NCBI RefSeq assembly: GCF_005405925.1
Contig: NZ_BJHV01000001.1
Span: 9,610,001 to 9,674,000 of the forward strand
DNA length: 64,000 nt
Direction: 5' to 3'
Source of the DNA: Streptomyces antimycoticus
Lineage (GTDB): Bacteria > Actinomycetota > Actinomycetes > Streptomycetales > Streptomycetaceae
Made by a program: the position numbers and the translations under genes. The notes under the pieces are model-generated. The model was not told the origin of the DNA, searched no databases, and saw only the letters and a program-made list of their open reading frames with translations. Shown piece by piece: positions 10,408-18,762 of the stretch; positions within the stretch are counted from its first letter, which is position 1; every line of letters begins with the position of its first letter.

Positions 10408-10830
10408 TCAGTCGCCGGTCACACCGTCGAGATAGACCCAGTCGCCCTCGTGCCGTACGAAGCGGCTGTTCTCGTGGAGCGAGCGCGCGCGGCCGCCCTC
10501 GGTGTAGTGGGCGCGGAACTCGACGGTGCCCGTGGTGTGGAACGCGCTGCCCTCGCTGGTGCCCAGGATCTCCAGGCGCACCCAGCGCAGCCCCGGGTCC
10601 GGCACGGCGCCGGGCGGCCGGGTGGTGGGGTGCCGGGTGCGCAGCAGATACGCCTCGTCCCCGACGGCGAAGGCGCTGTAGCGCGAGCGCATCAGCTGCT
10701 CGGCGGTGGTCGCGCGGGCCTGGCCGCGGTGCAGCCGGCCGCAGCAGTCGTCGTAGGCCGCGGGCAGCCCGCAGGGGCAGGAGGCCGGGGTGGGGCGGGC
10801 CGGCTGCGGGCGTCGGGTACGTCGGGACAT
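10408..10830 (-). CDS. YchJ-family protein with SEC-C zinc motif
   Basis: A 140-residue cytosolic protein of the YchJ/UPF0225 family. The N-terminal SEC-C-like zinc-binding motif is visible as CPCG followed by CCG (residues ~18-31), then LMRSRYSAFAVGD, the family's most conserved block, and a C-terminal cystatin/NTF2-like domain (VEFRAHY, RFVRHEGDWVYLDG). The biochemical function is unknown. ATG 10830 is preceded by GGGGG; an in-frame ATG at 10839 has no ribosome site. The gene follows the sugar-acid operon on the same strand, but the repeat-filled 115-base gap suggests separate transcription. Confidence 0.85.
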   Translation of the reverse strand: MSRRTRRPQPARPTPASCPCGLPAAYDDCCGRLHRGQARATTAEQLMRSRYSAFAVGDEAYLLRTRHPTTRPPGAVPDPGLRWVRLEILGTSEGSAFHTTGTVEFRAHYTEGGRARSLHENSRFVRHEGDWVYLDGVTGD

Positions 10831-10882
10831 GACCCCCATTGTGACGGGTGGGACGGGGGGATGCCGCCAAGGCCCGGGCGGC

Positions 10883-10955
10883 GGCTCAGGGCTCGACTGT
10901 TCGGGCGGCCATGGCTCAGGGCTCGGCCGCTCGGACGGCCATGGCTCAGGGCTCG
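10883..10955. repeat. three direct copies of GGCTCAGGGCTCG at exact 30-bp spacing
   Basis: The 13-mer begins at 10883, 10913 and 10943. The intervening 17 bases are similar but not identical. The last copy covers the dehydrogenase stop codon (10946-10948), so the array looks like tandem duplication of that gene's 3' end. Confidence 0.8.
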
Positions 10956-11953
10956 ATGACGACCTTCAGCTGTGCGGGGTCGGAGAGCGCCGTCTCGAGG
11001 GCGTCCGCCGTACGTTCGAGGGGGAAGCGGGCGGTGACCAGCGACTCCAGGTCGATCCGTCCGGTGGCGGCCAGGGACACCGCCGCGGGGAACTCCCCGG
11101 CGTAGCGGAAGGCGGTGACCAGGGTGAGCTCCTGGCGCTGCATCCAGGCCAGCGGCAGCGTGGTGCGGGGCTGGGGCGGGTTGCCGACGGCGACCACGGT
11201 GCCGCCGGGGCGTACCGCGTGCGCGGCGGCGGTCAGGGCGGATTCGATGCCGGAGCAGTCGAGTGCGATGTCGAACACCGGATCCTGGGGGAGGGGTTCA
11301 CGGGAGGTGTCCAGGGCGCGGTCGGCGCCCAGGCGGCGGGCGTGGGCCAGCCGGCCGGGGTTGACGTCGGTCACCACGGTCTCGCCCGCCCCCACGGCGC
11401 GGGCGGCCTGGAGGACCAGGAGGCCGATCGGCCCGGCGCCGGTGATCAGCACCCGGTCCCCGGCCGTGACATTGCCGCGGCGCACCGCGTGCAGGGCGAC
11501 CGCGAGGGGTTCGATGAGCGCCCCGGAGGTGAGGGGGAAGTCGTCGGGGAGCGGATGGGCGAACTCCGCGGGCACGGTCAGATGCCCGGTCAGGGCGCCG
11601 TCGGTGGGCGGGGAGCCGAAGCAGCGGCCGTGCGGGCACTGGTTGTAGCGGCCCGCGCGGCAGGCGCGGCAGCGTCCGCATGGGATGGCGGGCTCGATCG
11701 CGACCCGGGTGCCCGCGGGCAGGGGGACGTCGCCCGCCATGACCGTTCCGGCCGCCTCGTGGCCGAGCGCGGTGGGGGAGCGGAGCACATTGGGGCCGTT
11801 CTCGCCGTGGGCGTAGTAGTGCAGGTCGGAGCCGCACAGCCCCACCGCGCCGATCTTAACGAGGACTTCGCCGGCGGCGGGTTGGGGAAGCGGGCGCCGC
11901 TCGATGCGCACGTCCTTGGGGCCGTGCAGGATCGCGGCGGTGGCGTCGTTCAT
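10946..11953 (-). CDS. zinc-dependent alcohol/polyol dehydrogenase (RspB/L-gulonate 5-dehydrogenase or idonate dehydrogenase type)
   Basis: A 335-residue medium-chain dehydrogenase. Visible features: catalytic zinc Cys in VGLCGSDLHYY with GHE further on, four structural-zinc cysteines in CGRCRACRAGRYNQC, and the Rossmann motif GAGPIGLLVLQAA at mid-protein. This class oxidises a secondary alcohol of polyols or aldonates with NAD(P). It is the last gene of an operon with a transporter, a UxuB-like dehydrogenase and a ManD dehydratase, so L-gulonate (C5 oxidation to D-fructuronate) or L-idonate is the most likely substrate. The start is uncertain: ATG 11953 gives a family-like N-terminus, and ATG 11977, 9 bases after the upstream stop, is the alternative; neither has a clear ribosome site. 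Confidence 0.85.
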   Translation of the reverse strand: MNDATAAILHGPKDVRIERRPLPQPAAGEVLVKIGAVGLCGSDLHYYAHGENGPNVLRSPTALGHEAAGTVMAGDVPLPAGTRVAIEPAIPCGRCRACRAGRYNQCPHGRCFGSPPTDGALTGHLTVPAEFAHPLPDDFPLTSGALIEPLAVALHAVRRGNVTAGDRVLITGAGPIGLLVLQAARAVGAGETVVTDVNPGRLAHARRLGADRALDTSREPLPQDPVFDIALDCSGIESALTAAAHAVRPGGTVVAVGNPPQPRTTLPLAWMQRQELTLVTAFRYAGEFPAAVSLAATGRIDLESLVTARFPLERTADALETALSDPAQLKVVIEP

Positions 11954-11986
11954 ATCGGGATGGTTCTCCTCGTGCATGAGTGGGGC

Positions 11987-13357
11987 TCAGGCGGCGGACA
12001 GCCGCAGCGGTTCGACGCGCTGGACGACCAGGCCGTAGGTGAGGGCGCCGACCACGCACAGCGCGCCGGACAGCATCAGCGGTGCGACGAAGGAGTGGTG
12101 GAAGAAGCCCAGCAGCAGCCCGGTGGTGGTCGAGCCGAGGACCCCGGCCAGGTTGGAGGCGAAGTTCTGGATGCCGCCGAGCGAGGCGACATGGCGCGGG
12201 GTGGGCGCGACGTCGGCGGGCAGGCTGGCCACCGAGGCGGCGGAGAAGGCCAGGCTCGCGTAGCTGACGGACAGCAGTGCCAGGGCCCACATGGCGCTGG
12301 GGACGAGCACGGCGAAGGCGATGACAGAGGAGAAGAGCATGCCGCACACCAGACAGGTCTTGCGGGCCCGGGTCACCGACCAGCCGCGGCGCAGCAGCGT
12401 ATCGCTGGTCCAGCCGCCGAGCAGACTGCCGGCGATGGCGACGATGCCGGGCAGGGCGCCGTAGAAGCCCAGCTTGAGCAGGTCGAAGCCGCGGGCGTCG
12501 ACGAGGTAGCTGGGGAACCAGGTGATGAAGAAGTAGATGACGTAGTTGAGGCAGAAGAAGCCGATCATCATGCCCCAGACCGTGCGGTGGCGGAACAGGT
12601 CGCGCCAGCGCACGGCGGGTTCCTCCGGGGCCGTCTCCTCGGCGGGGCTCTCCTCGAGCCGGGCGCCGCCGGCCGTCACGTACGCGCGCTCCTCGGCGCT
12701 GAGTCCGTCGCGCGCCGTGGGCTCGCGGTACGTCTTCAGCCACAGCGCCACCCACAGCAGGGCCACGGCGCCGGTGACCCAGAACGCCATCCGCCAGCCC
12801 TGCCAGGCGATCAGCGCGGTCACGACCGGGGCGGCGACGGCGGTGCCGGCGCGGGCGCCGTTGTCCCAGACGCTGTTGGCCAGCGCCCGTTCGCGGACCG
12901 GGAACCAGCGGGAGACGGACTTGGCGCACGAGGGGTAGGCCGGGGCCTCGCCCGCGCCGAGGGCGAGGCGGGCGAAGAGCAGGCTGCCGATGCCCCGGAC
13001 GAAGCCGGTGCCCACGGTGACCAGCGACCAGAGCAGCCCGCCGATGGCGAACATGCGCTTCTCGCCGTAGCGGTCGATCAGCGCTCCGGCGGGCAGTTGG
13101 CCCAGCGCGTAGGTCACGAAGAACATGCTGAGGATGACGCCCTGCCACTCGGGGCCGATGTGCAGGTCATCGGTCATATAGGGCAGGGAGATGGAGATGG
13201 TGGCGCGGTCGACGTAGTTGACGGTCATGCCCAGGAAACAGAGGAAGACCATCAGCCAGCGGGTGTTGTGCCGCAGGCCGCGTGGGCGCGGTGGCCCGCT
13301 CGTGGCCTCGTCCTGGGATGGCGTGTCGGTGGCGGGGGCGACTCTGTGCGTCTTCAA
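11987..13357 (-). CDS. MFS transporter, anion:cation symporter family (hexuronate/galactonate/glucarate type)
   Basis: A 456-residue membrane protein with about 12 predicted helices. After the first helix it has NYVDRATISISLP, typical of the ACS family (ExuT, DgoT, GarP), and the loop motif GALIDRYGEKR. A second, degenerate repeat follows in the C-terminal half. It should import a sugar acid with protons. The start is TTG 13357, supported by AAAGGAG seven bases upstream. It lies between the dehydrogenase and the UxuB-like gene of one operon, so its substrate should be the pathway input, for example gulonate, galactonate or mannonate. Confidence 0.88.
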   Translation of the reverse strand: MKTHRVAPATDTPSQDEATSGPPRPRGLRHNTRWLMVFLCFLGMTVNYVDRATISISLPYMTDDLHIGPEWQGVILSMFFVTYALGQLPAGALIDRYGEKRMFAIGGLLWSLVTVGTGFVRGIGSLLFARLALGAGEAPAYPSCAKSVSRWFPVRERALANSVWDNGARAGTAVAAPVVTALIAWQGWRMAFWVTGAVALLWVALWLKTYREPTARDGLSAEERAYVTAGGARLEESPAEETAPEEPAVRWRDLFRHRTVWGMMIGFFCLNYVIYFFITWFPSYLVDARGFDLLKLGFYGALPGIVAIAGSLLGGWTSDTLLRRGWSVTRARKTCLVCGMLFSSVIAFAVLVPSAMWALALLSVSYASLAFSAASVASLPADVAPTPRHVASLGGIQNFASNLAGVLGSTTTGLLLGFFHHSFVAPLMLSGALCVVGALTYGLVVQRVEPLRLSAA

Positions 13358-13390
13358 GGCGGCTCTCCTTTGCGGGGGCGGTGCGTGCGG

Positions 13391-14824
13391 TCAACGCGGC
13401 GGCCGGGCGCCGGAGTCCAGCTCCGCCCGTACGGACGCGACGAGGGCGGTGTCGTCCGCGAGGTCCTCGGCGCCCAGCAGCCGCAGCAGCCGGCGCGGGG
13501 CCTCGGGGTGCGGGCCGTCCCAGGCGCGGCGCAGCTCCTCGGCGCGCGGATCGTCCAGGGGGTGGTCCCGGGTGCGGCGGGCCCAGGCGGCGAGGGCCGT
13601 GGCCATAAGGGGGGTGTCCCGTCCGGCGGCGCGCAGCTCGCGCAGCGGGGCGAGCCACCGTTCGGGGATCTTCTGGGACCCGTCCATGGCGATCTGCTGG
13701 ATGCGGTGTTCCATCGCGAGGTTGGCGAAGCGGTCCACCAGGCTGTCGATGTAGGCGGGGAGGTCCAGCCCCTCGGTGGGCGGCAGGCTCTGGGCGGCCT
13801 CGGCGCAGTAGGCGCGTACGGTCTCCTCGCCCCAGGTGGTGGCCAGGACATCGGCGACGGTCTCGCATCCGGCGGCCAGTCCGAGATAGGCGATGAGCGA
13901 GTGGGAGCCGTTGAGCAGCCGGAGCTTGGCGAGCTGGTAGGGGGCGACGTCCGCGACGAAGCGCACCCCCGCCTCCTCCCAGTGCGGGCGGTCGGCGGCG
14001 AAGGCGTCCTGGAGGACCCACTGGGTGAACGGTTCGCCGGTCACCGCGCCTTCGTCGGCCACGGTCAGCGCGCGGGCGGCGGCCCGCCGGTCGGCGTCGG
14101 TGGTGGCGGGGACGATGCGGTCGACGACGGTGGCGGGGAAGGCGACCGAGCCGGTGATCCAGTCCAGCAGGCGGTCACGGTCCTCCCAGGCGGTCGCGGC
14201 GATGAACTCCCGCACCAGGCGCCGCAGTACGGCGCCGTTGTCGGCCATGTTGTCGCAGGACACCAGCGACACCGGGGCGCCGCCGGCCCGCAGCCGGGCG
14301 CGCAGCCCCGCCGCGAGCTGCCCGGCGACGCTCGCGGGGGCGGGCCGTCCCTCCAGGTCACCCCGGACGAGCGGGTCCTCCAGGGCGAGTCCGCCGGTGG
14401 CGGCGTCGCGCCGGTAGCCCTTCTCGGTGACGGTGAGGGTGACGACGGTGACCTCGGGGGAGGCGAGGAGCGCGCCGAGCCGGGCGCCGTCGTCGGCGGC
14501 GTGCAGCACCTCGGTCACGGTGCCGACCACGCGGGTGGCCGGGCCGTCGGGGCGCCGCTCGGTGAACGAGTACAGCCCGTCCTGCGGACGCAGTGCCTCC
14601 ACGACGGACCGGCTGCGCTGGGTGACACCGGCGATGCCCCAGCCACCGCCGTGCGCCGCCTCGGCGGCTTGTGTGTACAGGGCCTGGTGGGCGCGGTGGA
14701 AGGCGCCGATGCCCAGATGCACGATCCGGGGGCGCAGCGCCCGCGGGTCGATCGGCGGGCGGCTCTGCGCGGGGACGCCGGGCAGGGTGGCCAGGGACAG
14801 GCGCCGTGGGGGATTGGTGCTCAC
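13391..14824 (-). CDS. mannitol dehydrogenase-family oxidoreductase, UxuB-like (D-mannonate/fructuronate reductase)
   Basis: A 477-residue long-chain NAD(P)-dependent polyol dehydrogenase. The N-terminal Rossmann segment [32 protein letters not shown] and the C-terminal catalytic lysine/Asn/His region ([18 protein letters not shown]) are all present and match the mannitol dehydrogenase / fructuronate reductase family. In this operon the expected reaction is D-fructuronate + NADH to D-mannonate. It starts with GTG 14824, overlapping the ManD stop by 3 bases (GTGA), which shows translational coupling. The length is normal for the family. Confidence 0.88.
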   Translation of the reverse strand: MSTNPPRRLSLATLPGVPAQSRPPIDPRALRPRIVHLGIGAFHRAHQALYTQAAEAAHGGGWGIAGVTQRSRSVVEALRPQDGLYSFTERRPDGPATRVVGTVTEVLHAADDGARLGALLASPEVTVVTLTVTEKGYRRDAATGGLALEDPLVRGDLEGRPAPASVAGQLAAGLRARLRAGGAPVSLVSCDNMADNGAVLRRLVREFIAATAWEDRDRLLDWITGSVAFPATVVDRIVPATTDADRRAAARALTVADEGAVTGEPFTQWVLQDAFAADRPHWEEAGVRFVADVAPYQLAKLRLLNGSHSLIAYLGLAAGCETVADVLATTWGEETVRAYCAEAAQSLPPTEGLDLPAYIDSLVDRFANLAMEHRIQQIAMDGSQKIPERWLAPLRELRAAGRDTPLMATALAAWARRTRDHPLDDPRAEELRRAWDGPHPEAPRRLLRLLGAEDLADDTALVASVRAELDSGARPPR

Positions 14825-16038
14825 CAGTCGTGCACCGACCCGTCGGTACGGCGGCTCACCGGAAGGTACTTCGGGTCGTACGGGAAGCGGGCGGCCGCCT
14901 CCTCGTCGAGCTCGATGCCGAGGCCGGGCGCGGCCGAGGGGTGCAGCGCGCCGTCGCGCAGCTCGTAGGTCGGCCGGAACACCTCATGGGTGAGCGGGTC
15001 GTGCGCCATGTACTCCTGGATGCCGAAGTTGGGCACGGTGACATCGAGGTGGACGGCGGCGGACATGCTCACCGGCGACAGGTCGGTGGCGCCGTGCGAG
15101 CCGGTGCGCACCTGGTACAGCTCGGCGAGGTGGAAGATCCGCCGTAGATGGGTGATGCCGCCGGCGTGCACGACCGAGGCGCGGATGTAGTCGATGAGCC
15201 GTTCGGTGATGAGCTGCTGGCAGTCCCAGATGGAGTTGAAGACCTCGCCGACCGCTATCGGCGTGGTGGTGGAACGGCGGATCTGGCGGAAGGACTCCTG
15301 GAGTTCGGCGGGGGTGGGGTCCTCCATCCAGAACAGCCGCACCTCCTCCAGGCTGCGGCCCAGCCGCCCCGCTTCGGTGGGGGTGAGCCGGTGGTGGACG
15401 TCGTGCAGCAGATGGAAGTCGAAGCCGAACCGCTCGCGGACCGCCTCCAGGTAGCGCGGTGCGAAGTCCAGATACGCCTCGGTCGACCAGGGCTGTTCCT
15501 CGGGCAGCGCGCCGGTGGCGGGCTCGTAGACGGTGGCGACCGTGCCGTGGCGGATGCCGTAGGTCCCCGGTGAGCCGGGGACGGCGGCCTGGGCACGGAT
15601 CGCGCGGTAGCCCATCTCCTGGAAGCGGGCGACGTCCTCCAGCAGCTCGGGGACGTCGCCGCCGCTGGCGTGGCCGTAGACCATGGCGCCCTCGCGGGCC
15701 TTGCCGCCCAGCAGGTCGTACACCGGAAGGCCCGCGACCTTGCCCTTGATGTCCCACAGCGCGGTGTCCACGGCCGAGATGGCGGTCATGGTCACCGGGC
15801 CGCGGCGCCAGTAGGCGCCCTTGTAGAGGTAGTGCCAGGTGTCCTCGATACGGGCGGGGTCGCGGCCGATCAGCAGCGGTACGAGGTGGTCCTCCAGGTA
15901 GGAGGCGACCGCGAGTTCGCGGCCGTTGAGGGTCGCGTCACCGAGACCGGTCACGCCGTCGGAGGTGGTCACCTTCAGGGTCACGAAATTGCGACCCGGC
16001 GAGGTGACGATGACCTTGGCCTCCGTGATCGTGGCCAT
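14821..16038 (-). CDS. manD: mannonate dehydratase, enolase superfamily (ManD/RspA type)
   Basis: A 405-residue enolase-superfamily dehydratase. The expected catalytic residues are all in place: R148 (AIRAQ) and Y160 (GTYG) as the acid/base pair, D213 and H215 (HDVHH), E239 (WMEDP) and E265 (AVGEVFN) as Mg ligands and binders, then [10 protein letters not shown] and GIQEYM. This is the ManD arrangement, which dehydrates D-mannonate (some members also gluconate) to 2-keto-3-deoxygluconate. It is the first gene of the operon. ATG 16038 lies nine bases after GAGGAG; ATG 16044 would be only three bases away. The leader (16060-16120) holds several GGCTCCGG repeats. Confidence 0.9.
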   Translation of the reverse strand: MATITEAKVIVTSPGRNFVTLKVTTSDGVTGLGDATLNGRELAVASYLEDHLVPLLIGRDPARIEDTWHYLYKGAYWRRGPVTMTAISAVDTALWDIKGKVAGLPVYDLLGGKAREGAMVYGHASGGDVPELLEDVARFQEMGYRAIRAQAAVPGSPGTYGIRHGTVATVYEPATGALPEEQPWSTEAYLDFAPRYLEAVRERFGFDFHLLHDVHHRLTPTEAGRLGRSLEEVRLFWMEDPTPAELQESFRQIRRSTTTPIAVGEVFNSIWDCQQLITERLIDYIRASVVHAGGITHLRRIFHLAELYQVRTGSHGATDLSPVSMSAAVHLDVTVPNFGIQEYMAHDPLTHEVFRPTYELRDGALHPSAAPGLGIELDEEAAARFPYDPKYLPVSRRTDGSVHDW

Positions 16039-16136
16039 ACGCATGTGCTCCTCACTGAGCGGGCTCCGGGGGTTCCGGAGGGTTCCCGAGGGGCTCCGGG
16101 GGGCTCCGGGGGTGGAGTCCGGGCTGTCGGTCGGCT

Positions 16137-16167
16137 ACCATACAAGTACGTCAGCGAGGCGAGTCAA
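16137..16167 (-). promoter_or_regulatory. candidate promoter of the manD operon
   Basis: Read on the minus strand, TTGACT (16162-16167) precedes TATGGT (16137-16142) with a 19-base spacer. A long spacer often marks regulated promoters. It lies just upstream of the divergent GntR gene, so that regulator probably binds here. Confidence 0.4.
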
Positions 16168-16185
16168 GGGTTCGGAAGGGGTCAG

Positions 16186-16944
16186 ATGGCACCGGCGGAG
16201 GGACTGCACGCGGCACGCTCCCGGGGGCGCAACACCCGGCAACTGGTCCATGAGGTGCTGCGTTCGCGCATCGTCAGCCTGGAGCTGGAGCCCGGATCCG
16301 CCGTCTCGGAGAACGACCTGGCGGCCGAGCTCGGGGTCAGCCGCACCCCCGTCCGCGAGTCCCTGATCCTGCTCGCCGACGAGGGGCTGGTCGACATCTA
16401 TCCCCAGATGGGTACGTTCGTCTCGCGCATCCGGGAGCGCGATGTCGCCTCCGCCCAGTTCATCCGGGAGGCGCTGGAGTGCGCCGCGCTGCGGGAGGCC
16501 GTGGAGAAGGCCACCGCGCGGGACGTGGCGGAGCTGCGGGTGCTCCTCATCGCGCAGGAGGAGGCCGACCGCCAGTCCGATATGCAGGGCTTCTTCCAGT
16601 TGGACGAGGAGTTCCACGCCCGGCTGATGGCCGTCAGCGGACACGCCTCCGCCTGGCCCGTCGTCAGCCAGGCCAAGGCCCAGCTGGACCGCGCCCGCAG
16701 GCTGTCACTGCCCATGACCCAGCAGATGTCCCTGCTCATCGGCCAGCACCGGGAGGTGGTCGATCTGCTGGAGGAGGGCGATCTGGACCGGGCCGACGGG
16801 GCGCTCCGCTCCCATCTGCGGCTGGTCTTCAGCGATGTGGAGAAGATCCGCGCCAAGCACCCGGAGCTCTTCAGCGACGAGGACGCCCCCCTCAGGCCGC
16901 GCCGCGACAGCGCCCGGCGCACGGCCTCCCGGGGAGAGGGCTGA
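16186..16944 (+). CDS. GntR-family regulator, FCD type, of the sugar-acid operon
   Basis: A 252-residue regulator. The winged-helix signature is at residues ~20-80 (LAAELGVSRTPVRESLILL and the wing PQMGTFVSRI). The FCD ligand domain follows, with metal-site residues in LDEEFHARLM, GQHREVV and RSHLRLV. ATG 16186 has GGAAGGGG four bases upstream; the frame extends further upstream but overlaps the manD promoter region. It is divergent from manD, the usual place for the pathway repressor. The effector is probably a hexonate or hexuronate of the same pathway (inference). Confidence 0.88.
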   Translation: MAPAEGLHAARSRGRNTRQLVHEVLRSRIVSLELEPGSAVSENDLAAELGVSRTPVRESLILLADEGLVDIYPQMGTFVSRIRERDVASAQFIREALECAALREAVEKATARDVAELRVLLIAQEEADRQSDMQGFFQLDEEFHARLMAVSGHASAWPVVSQAKAQLDRARRLSLPMTQQMSLLIGQHREVVDLLEEGDLDRADGALRSHLRLVFSDVEKIRAKHPELFSDEDAPLRPRRDSARRTASRGEG

Positions 16945-17028
16945 CCTGGCCGGGTGCGACCGGCCGTCCCGGGCGAGGCGTGGCCGTCGTCCGTCCTCTG
17001 TGACCGGCCGTCAGGGACGCGCCCCACG

Positions 17029-18204
17029 TCACTGACGGCCGAAGAACTCCACCTCCGCGATGGCCGTCCGCCGGTCAGAGCGGGCGCCGTACGCCGCGTC
17101 GACCGACAGCCGGATCCGCACCACGTCCGAGCCGTGCACATCGAAGCTCTGCTGACCGGGCTGGTCCTGGAGGTTGACACCCTTCGTGGTGCGCTCGTCC
17201 TCCGAGGTGACCAGCGTGAGGGTGAGCTCCGAGGGCCGCGCCTGGGTCAGGAACTCATCCGCCTTCGCCGAGCGCCCCGAGGTGATCAGCAGCTTCCGCA
17301 GCCGCACCGGCCGGTCGAAGTCGGCCTCCAGGTACTGGCCCGTGCCCGGGCCCGCGGTGGCCGGCGCCCAGTACCGGTTGTTGTAGCCGTCGAAGGCCGC
17401 CCCGGCCCGGTGGCCCGGCGCCTGGCTGGAGCCGCGCACCGCCGTGGGGTGCAGGGCCTTTGGATCGCCGGTCTGGTCCTGGGTGAAGGTGAAGACCTCG
17501 GACAGCTGGGACCGGGCGAACCACGCCGCCGCGGCCAGCACCAGCACCAGGACCGGAAGGGTCAGCCGGGGCCGCGGCCAGGTCCGGTGGGTGGGCCTGC
17601 TGCCCGCGGCCAGCGGACGCTGGGCGTCGCGCCGGAAGATCCGGCGCCACCAGGGCAGCCGACGCGGCCGGCCGGGCTCCGGCGCGGAGTCGAGCAGGAT
17701 GCCGCAGCGCATACAGAGCCTGCGGTCCGACGGATTGTCCGCACGGCACCGGGGACACGGGCGGCCGGGGCGGCGCGGCGGCGCCTCCGGCCTCGGGGGC
17801 GCCGCCGGGGGCTCGTCCGGCGCACCCGGCCGGTGGTCCGGGCCGGTATCGGTGTCCTCCAGCCGGTCCCCGGGCCGCCGGGGCGCCGCCGCGGGCTCCT
17901 CCGGGCGCACGGCGGGCGGTGTCACAGCGTGCGGAGCGACGGCTGGAGCGGCGTCCGGAGCGACAGTCGGAGTGGCAGGCGGGGCGGCGGGCGGAGCTAC
18001 GGGCGGAACGACGGGCGGGGCGGGTGGCGGGTTGGACGGCCCGGGGCGCGGTCCCTCGCCCGTACCGGAGCCCGGCGGGGTGGCGGGCGGTGACGAGGCC
18101 CCCGGCCGCCGGTCCGGTTCCTCGTCCCAGGCCAGGAACGCCTCGCAGGAAGCGCAGAAGTGCGCCCCCGCCTCATTGCGGTGTCCGCAGTCGGGACAGA
18201 TCAT
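17029..18204 (-). CDS. eCIS-locus zinc-ribbon membrane protein with C-terminal discoidin-like domain
   Basis: A 391-residue protein. A zinc ribbon opens it (CPDC with CASC, residues 3-20), followed by a long Pro/Ala/Val-rich linker (30-145) and a second zinc ribbon (CPRC with CMRC, 150-167). After a basic stretch comes one membrane helix (~214-230). The C-terminal ~140 residues look like an F5/8-type (discoidin) beta sandwich with AAFDGYNNRYW and VRIRLSVDAAYG. The topology should be zinc ribbons inside and the carbohydrate-binding-like domain outside. ATG 18204 overlaps the upstream stop (ATGA), so it is the last gene of the structural eCIS operon. A membrane or cell-wall tether for the injection particle is a plausible role, but this is inference. 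Confidence 0.75.
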   Translation of the reverse strand: MICPDCGHRNEAGAHFCASCEAFLAWDEEPDRRPGASSPPATPPGSGTGEGPRPGPSNPPPAPPVVPPVAPPAAPPATPTVAPDAAPAVAPHAVTPPAVRPEEPAAAPRRPGDRLEDTDTGPDHRPGAPDEPPAAPPRPEAPPRRPGRPCPRCRADNPSDRRLCMRCGILLDSAPEPGRPRRLPWWRRIFRRDAQRPLAAGSRPTHRTWPRPRLTLPVLVLVLAAAAWFARSQLSEVFTFTQDQTGDPKALHPTAVRGSSQAPGHRAGAAFDGYNNRYWAPATAGPGTGQYLEADFDRPVRLRKLLITSGRSAKADEFLTQARPSELTLTLVTSEDERTTKGVNLQDQPGQQSFDVHGSDVVRIRLSVDAAYGARSDRRTAIAEVEFFGRQ

Positions 18205-18761
18205 GACGCTCCCGTCCCCTCGACCGCGACCTCCACCCGGTAGACGACATGCGCCGGCACCTCCGCGGCGAGCAGCCGCTCCAGCCGCAGCCGGGTCGGC
18301 GCCACCGCCTCGGCGTCCGGCACCGTGAGCCGTACCGTCACCCACGGCCGCGCCGAACCGGGCAGCGGCGCCCCCGGTTCGGTGGACCAGTCCGTGGCAC
18401 CGCTCTCGATGATCTCCGGTTCGATACCGGTCTCCACGCGCACGGCCGCCGCCAGCCCCTCGCGGGTGCCCCGTCGGCGGTGGCGGGTGACGGCGCTGGC
18501 CACCACCGCGCGCCGCTGGGTCACCGGGCGCTCCGGGTCCACCTCCACCGCCACCCACTCGGCCAGCCACGCCAGCAGATCCTCGGGCGCGGTGCGCGGA
18601 TGCAGATGCGCGGGCAGATTGTCCAGGGTGAGCAGCACCGGTGCCAGCACCTCGTCCAGCGCGCTCAGAAACCGCTCCAGGAACGGATGGTCGAGATAGA
18701 CGGCGGGAAGCTGATGGAGCAGGGGATGGGCCGTGGGCAGCCCGGGAAGTGTTCCGCGCAC
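18201..18761 (-). CDS. eCIS baseplate protein, phage tail protein I (gpI) family
   Basis: A 186-residue protein with the tail protein I signature in order: LPAVYLDHPFLERFLSALDEV, LDNLPAHLHPRTAPEDLLAWLAEW, RRAVVASAVTRHRRRGTREGL and a C-terminal beta region. In phages and eCIS particles this protein joins the baseplate wedge next to the J-like protein. GTG 18761 is chosen because GGGAGG lies six bases upstream, one base after the stop of the J-like gene. The longer open frame overlaps that gene. Closest functional equivalent: Pvc12/gp7-region wedge components. Confidence 0.82.
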   Translation of the reverse strand: MRGTLPGLPTAHPLLHQLPAVYLDHPFLERFLSALDEVLAPVLLTLDNLPAHLHPRTAPEDLLAWLAEWVAVEVDPERPVTQRRAVVASAVTRHRRRGTREGLAAAVRVETGIEPEIIESGATDWSTEPGAPLPGSARPWVTVRLTVPDAEAVAPTRLRLERLLAAEVPAHVVYRVEVAVEGTGAS

Positions 18762-18762
18762 C

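Noticed and set aside
10790..14968. A 1392-codon plus-strand open frame
   Set aside because: It is antisense to the sugar-acid operon, whose genes carry clear domain motifs. The predicted protein is Gly/Ala/Arg/Asp-rich with no domain. Long antisense frames are normal at this GC.
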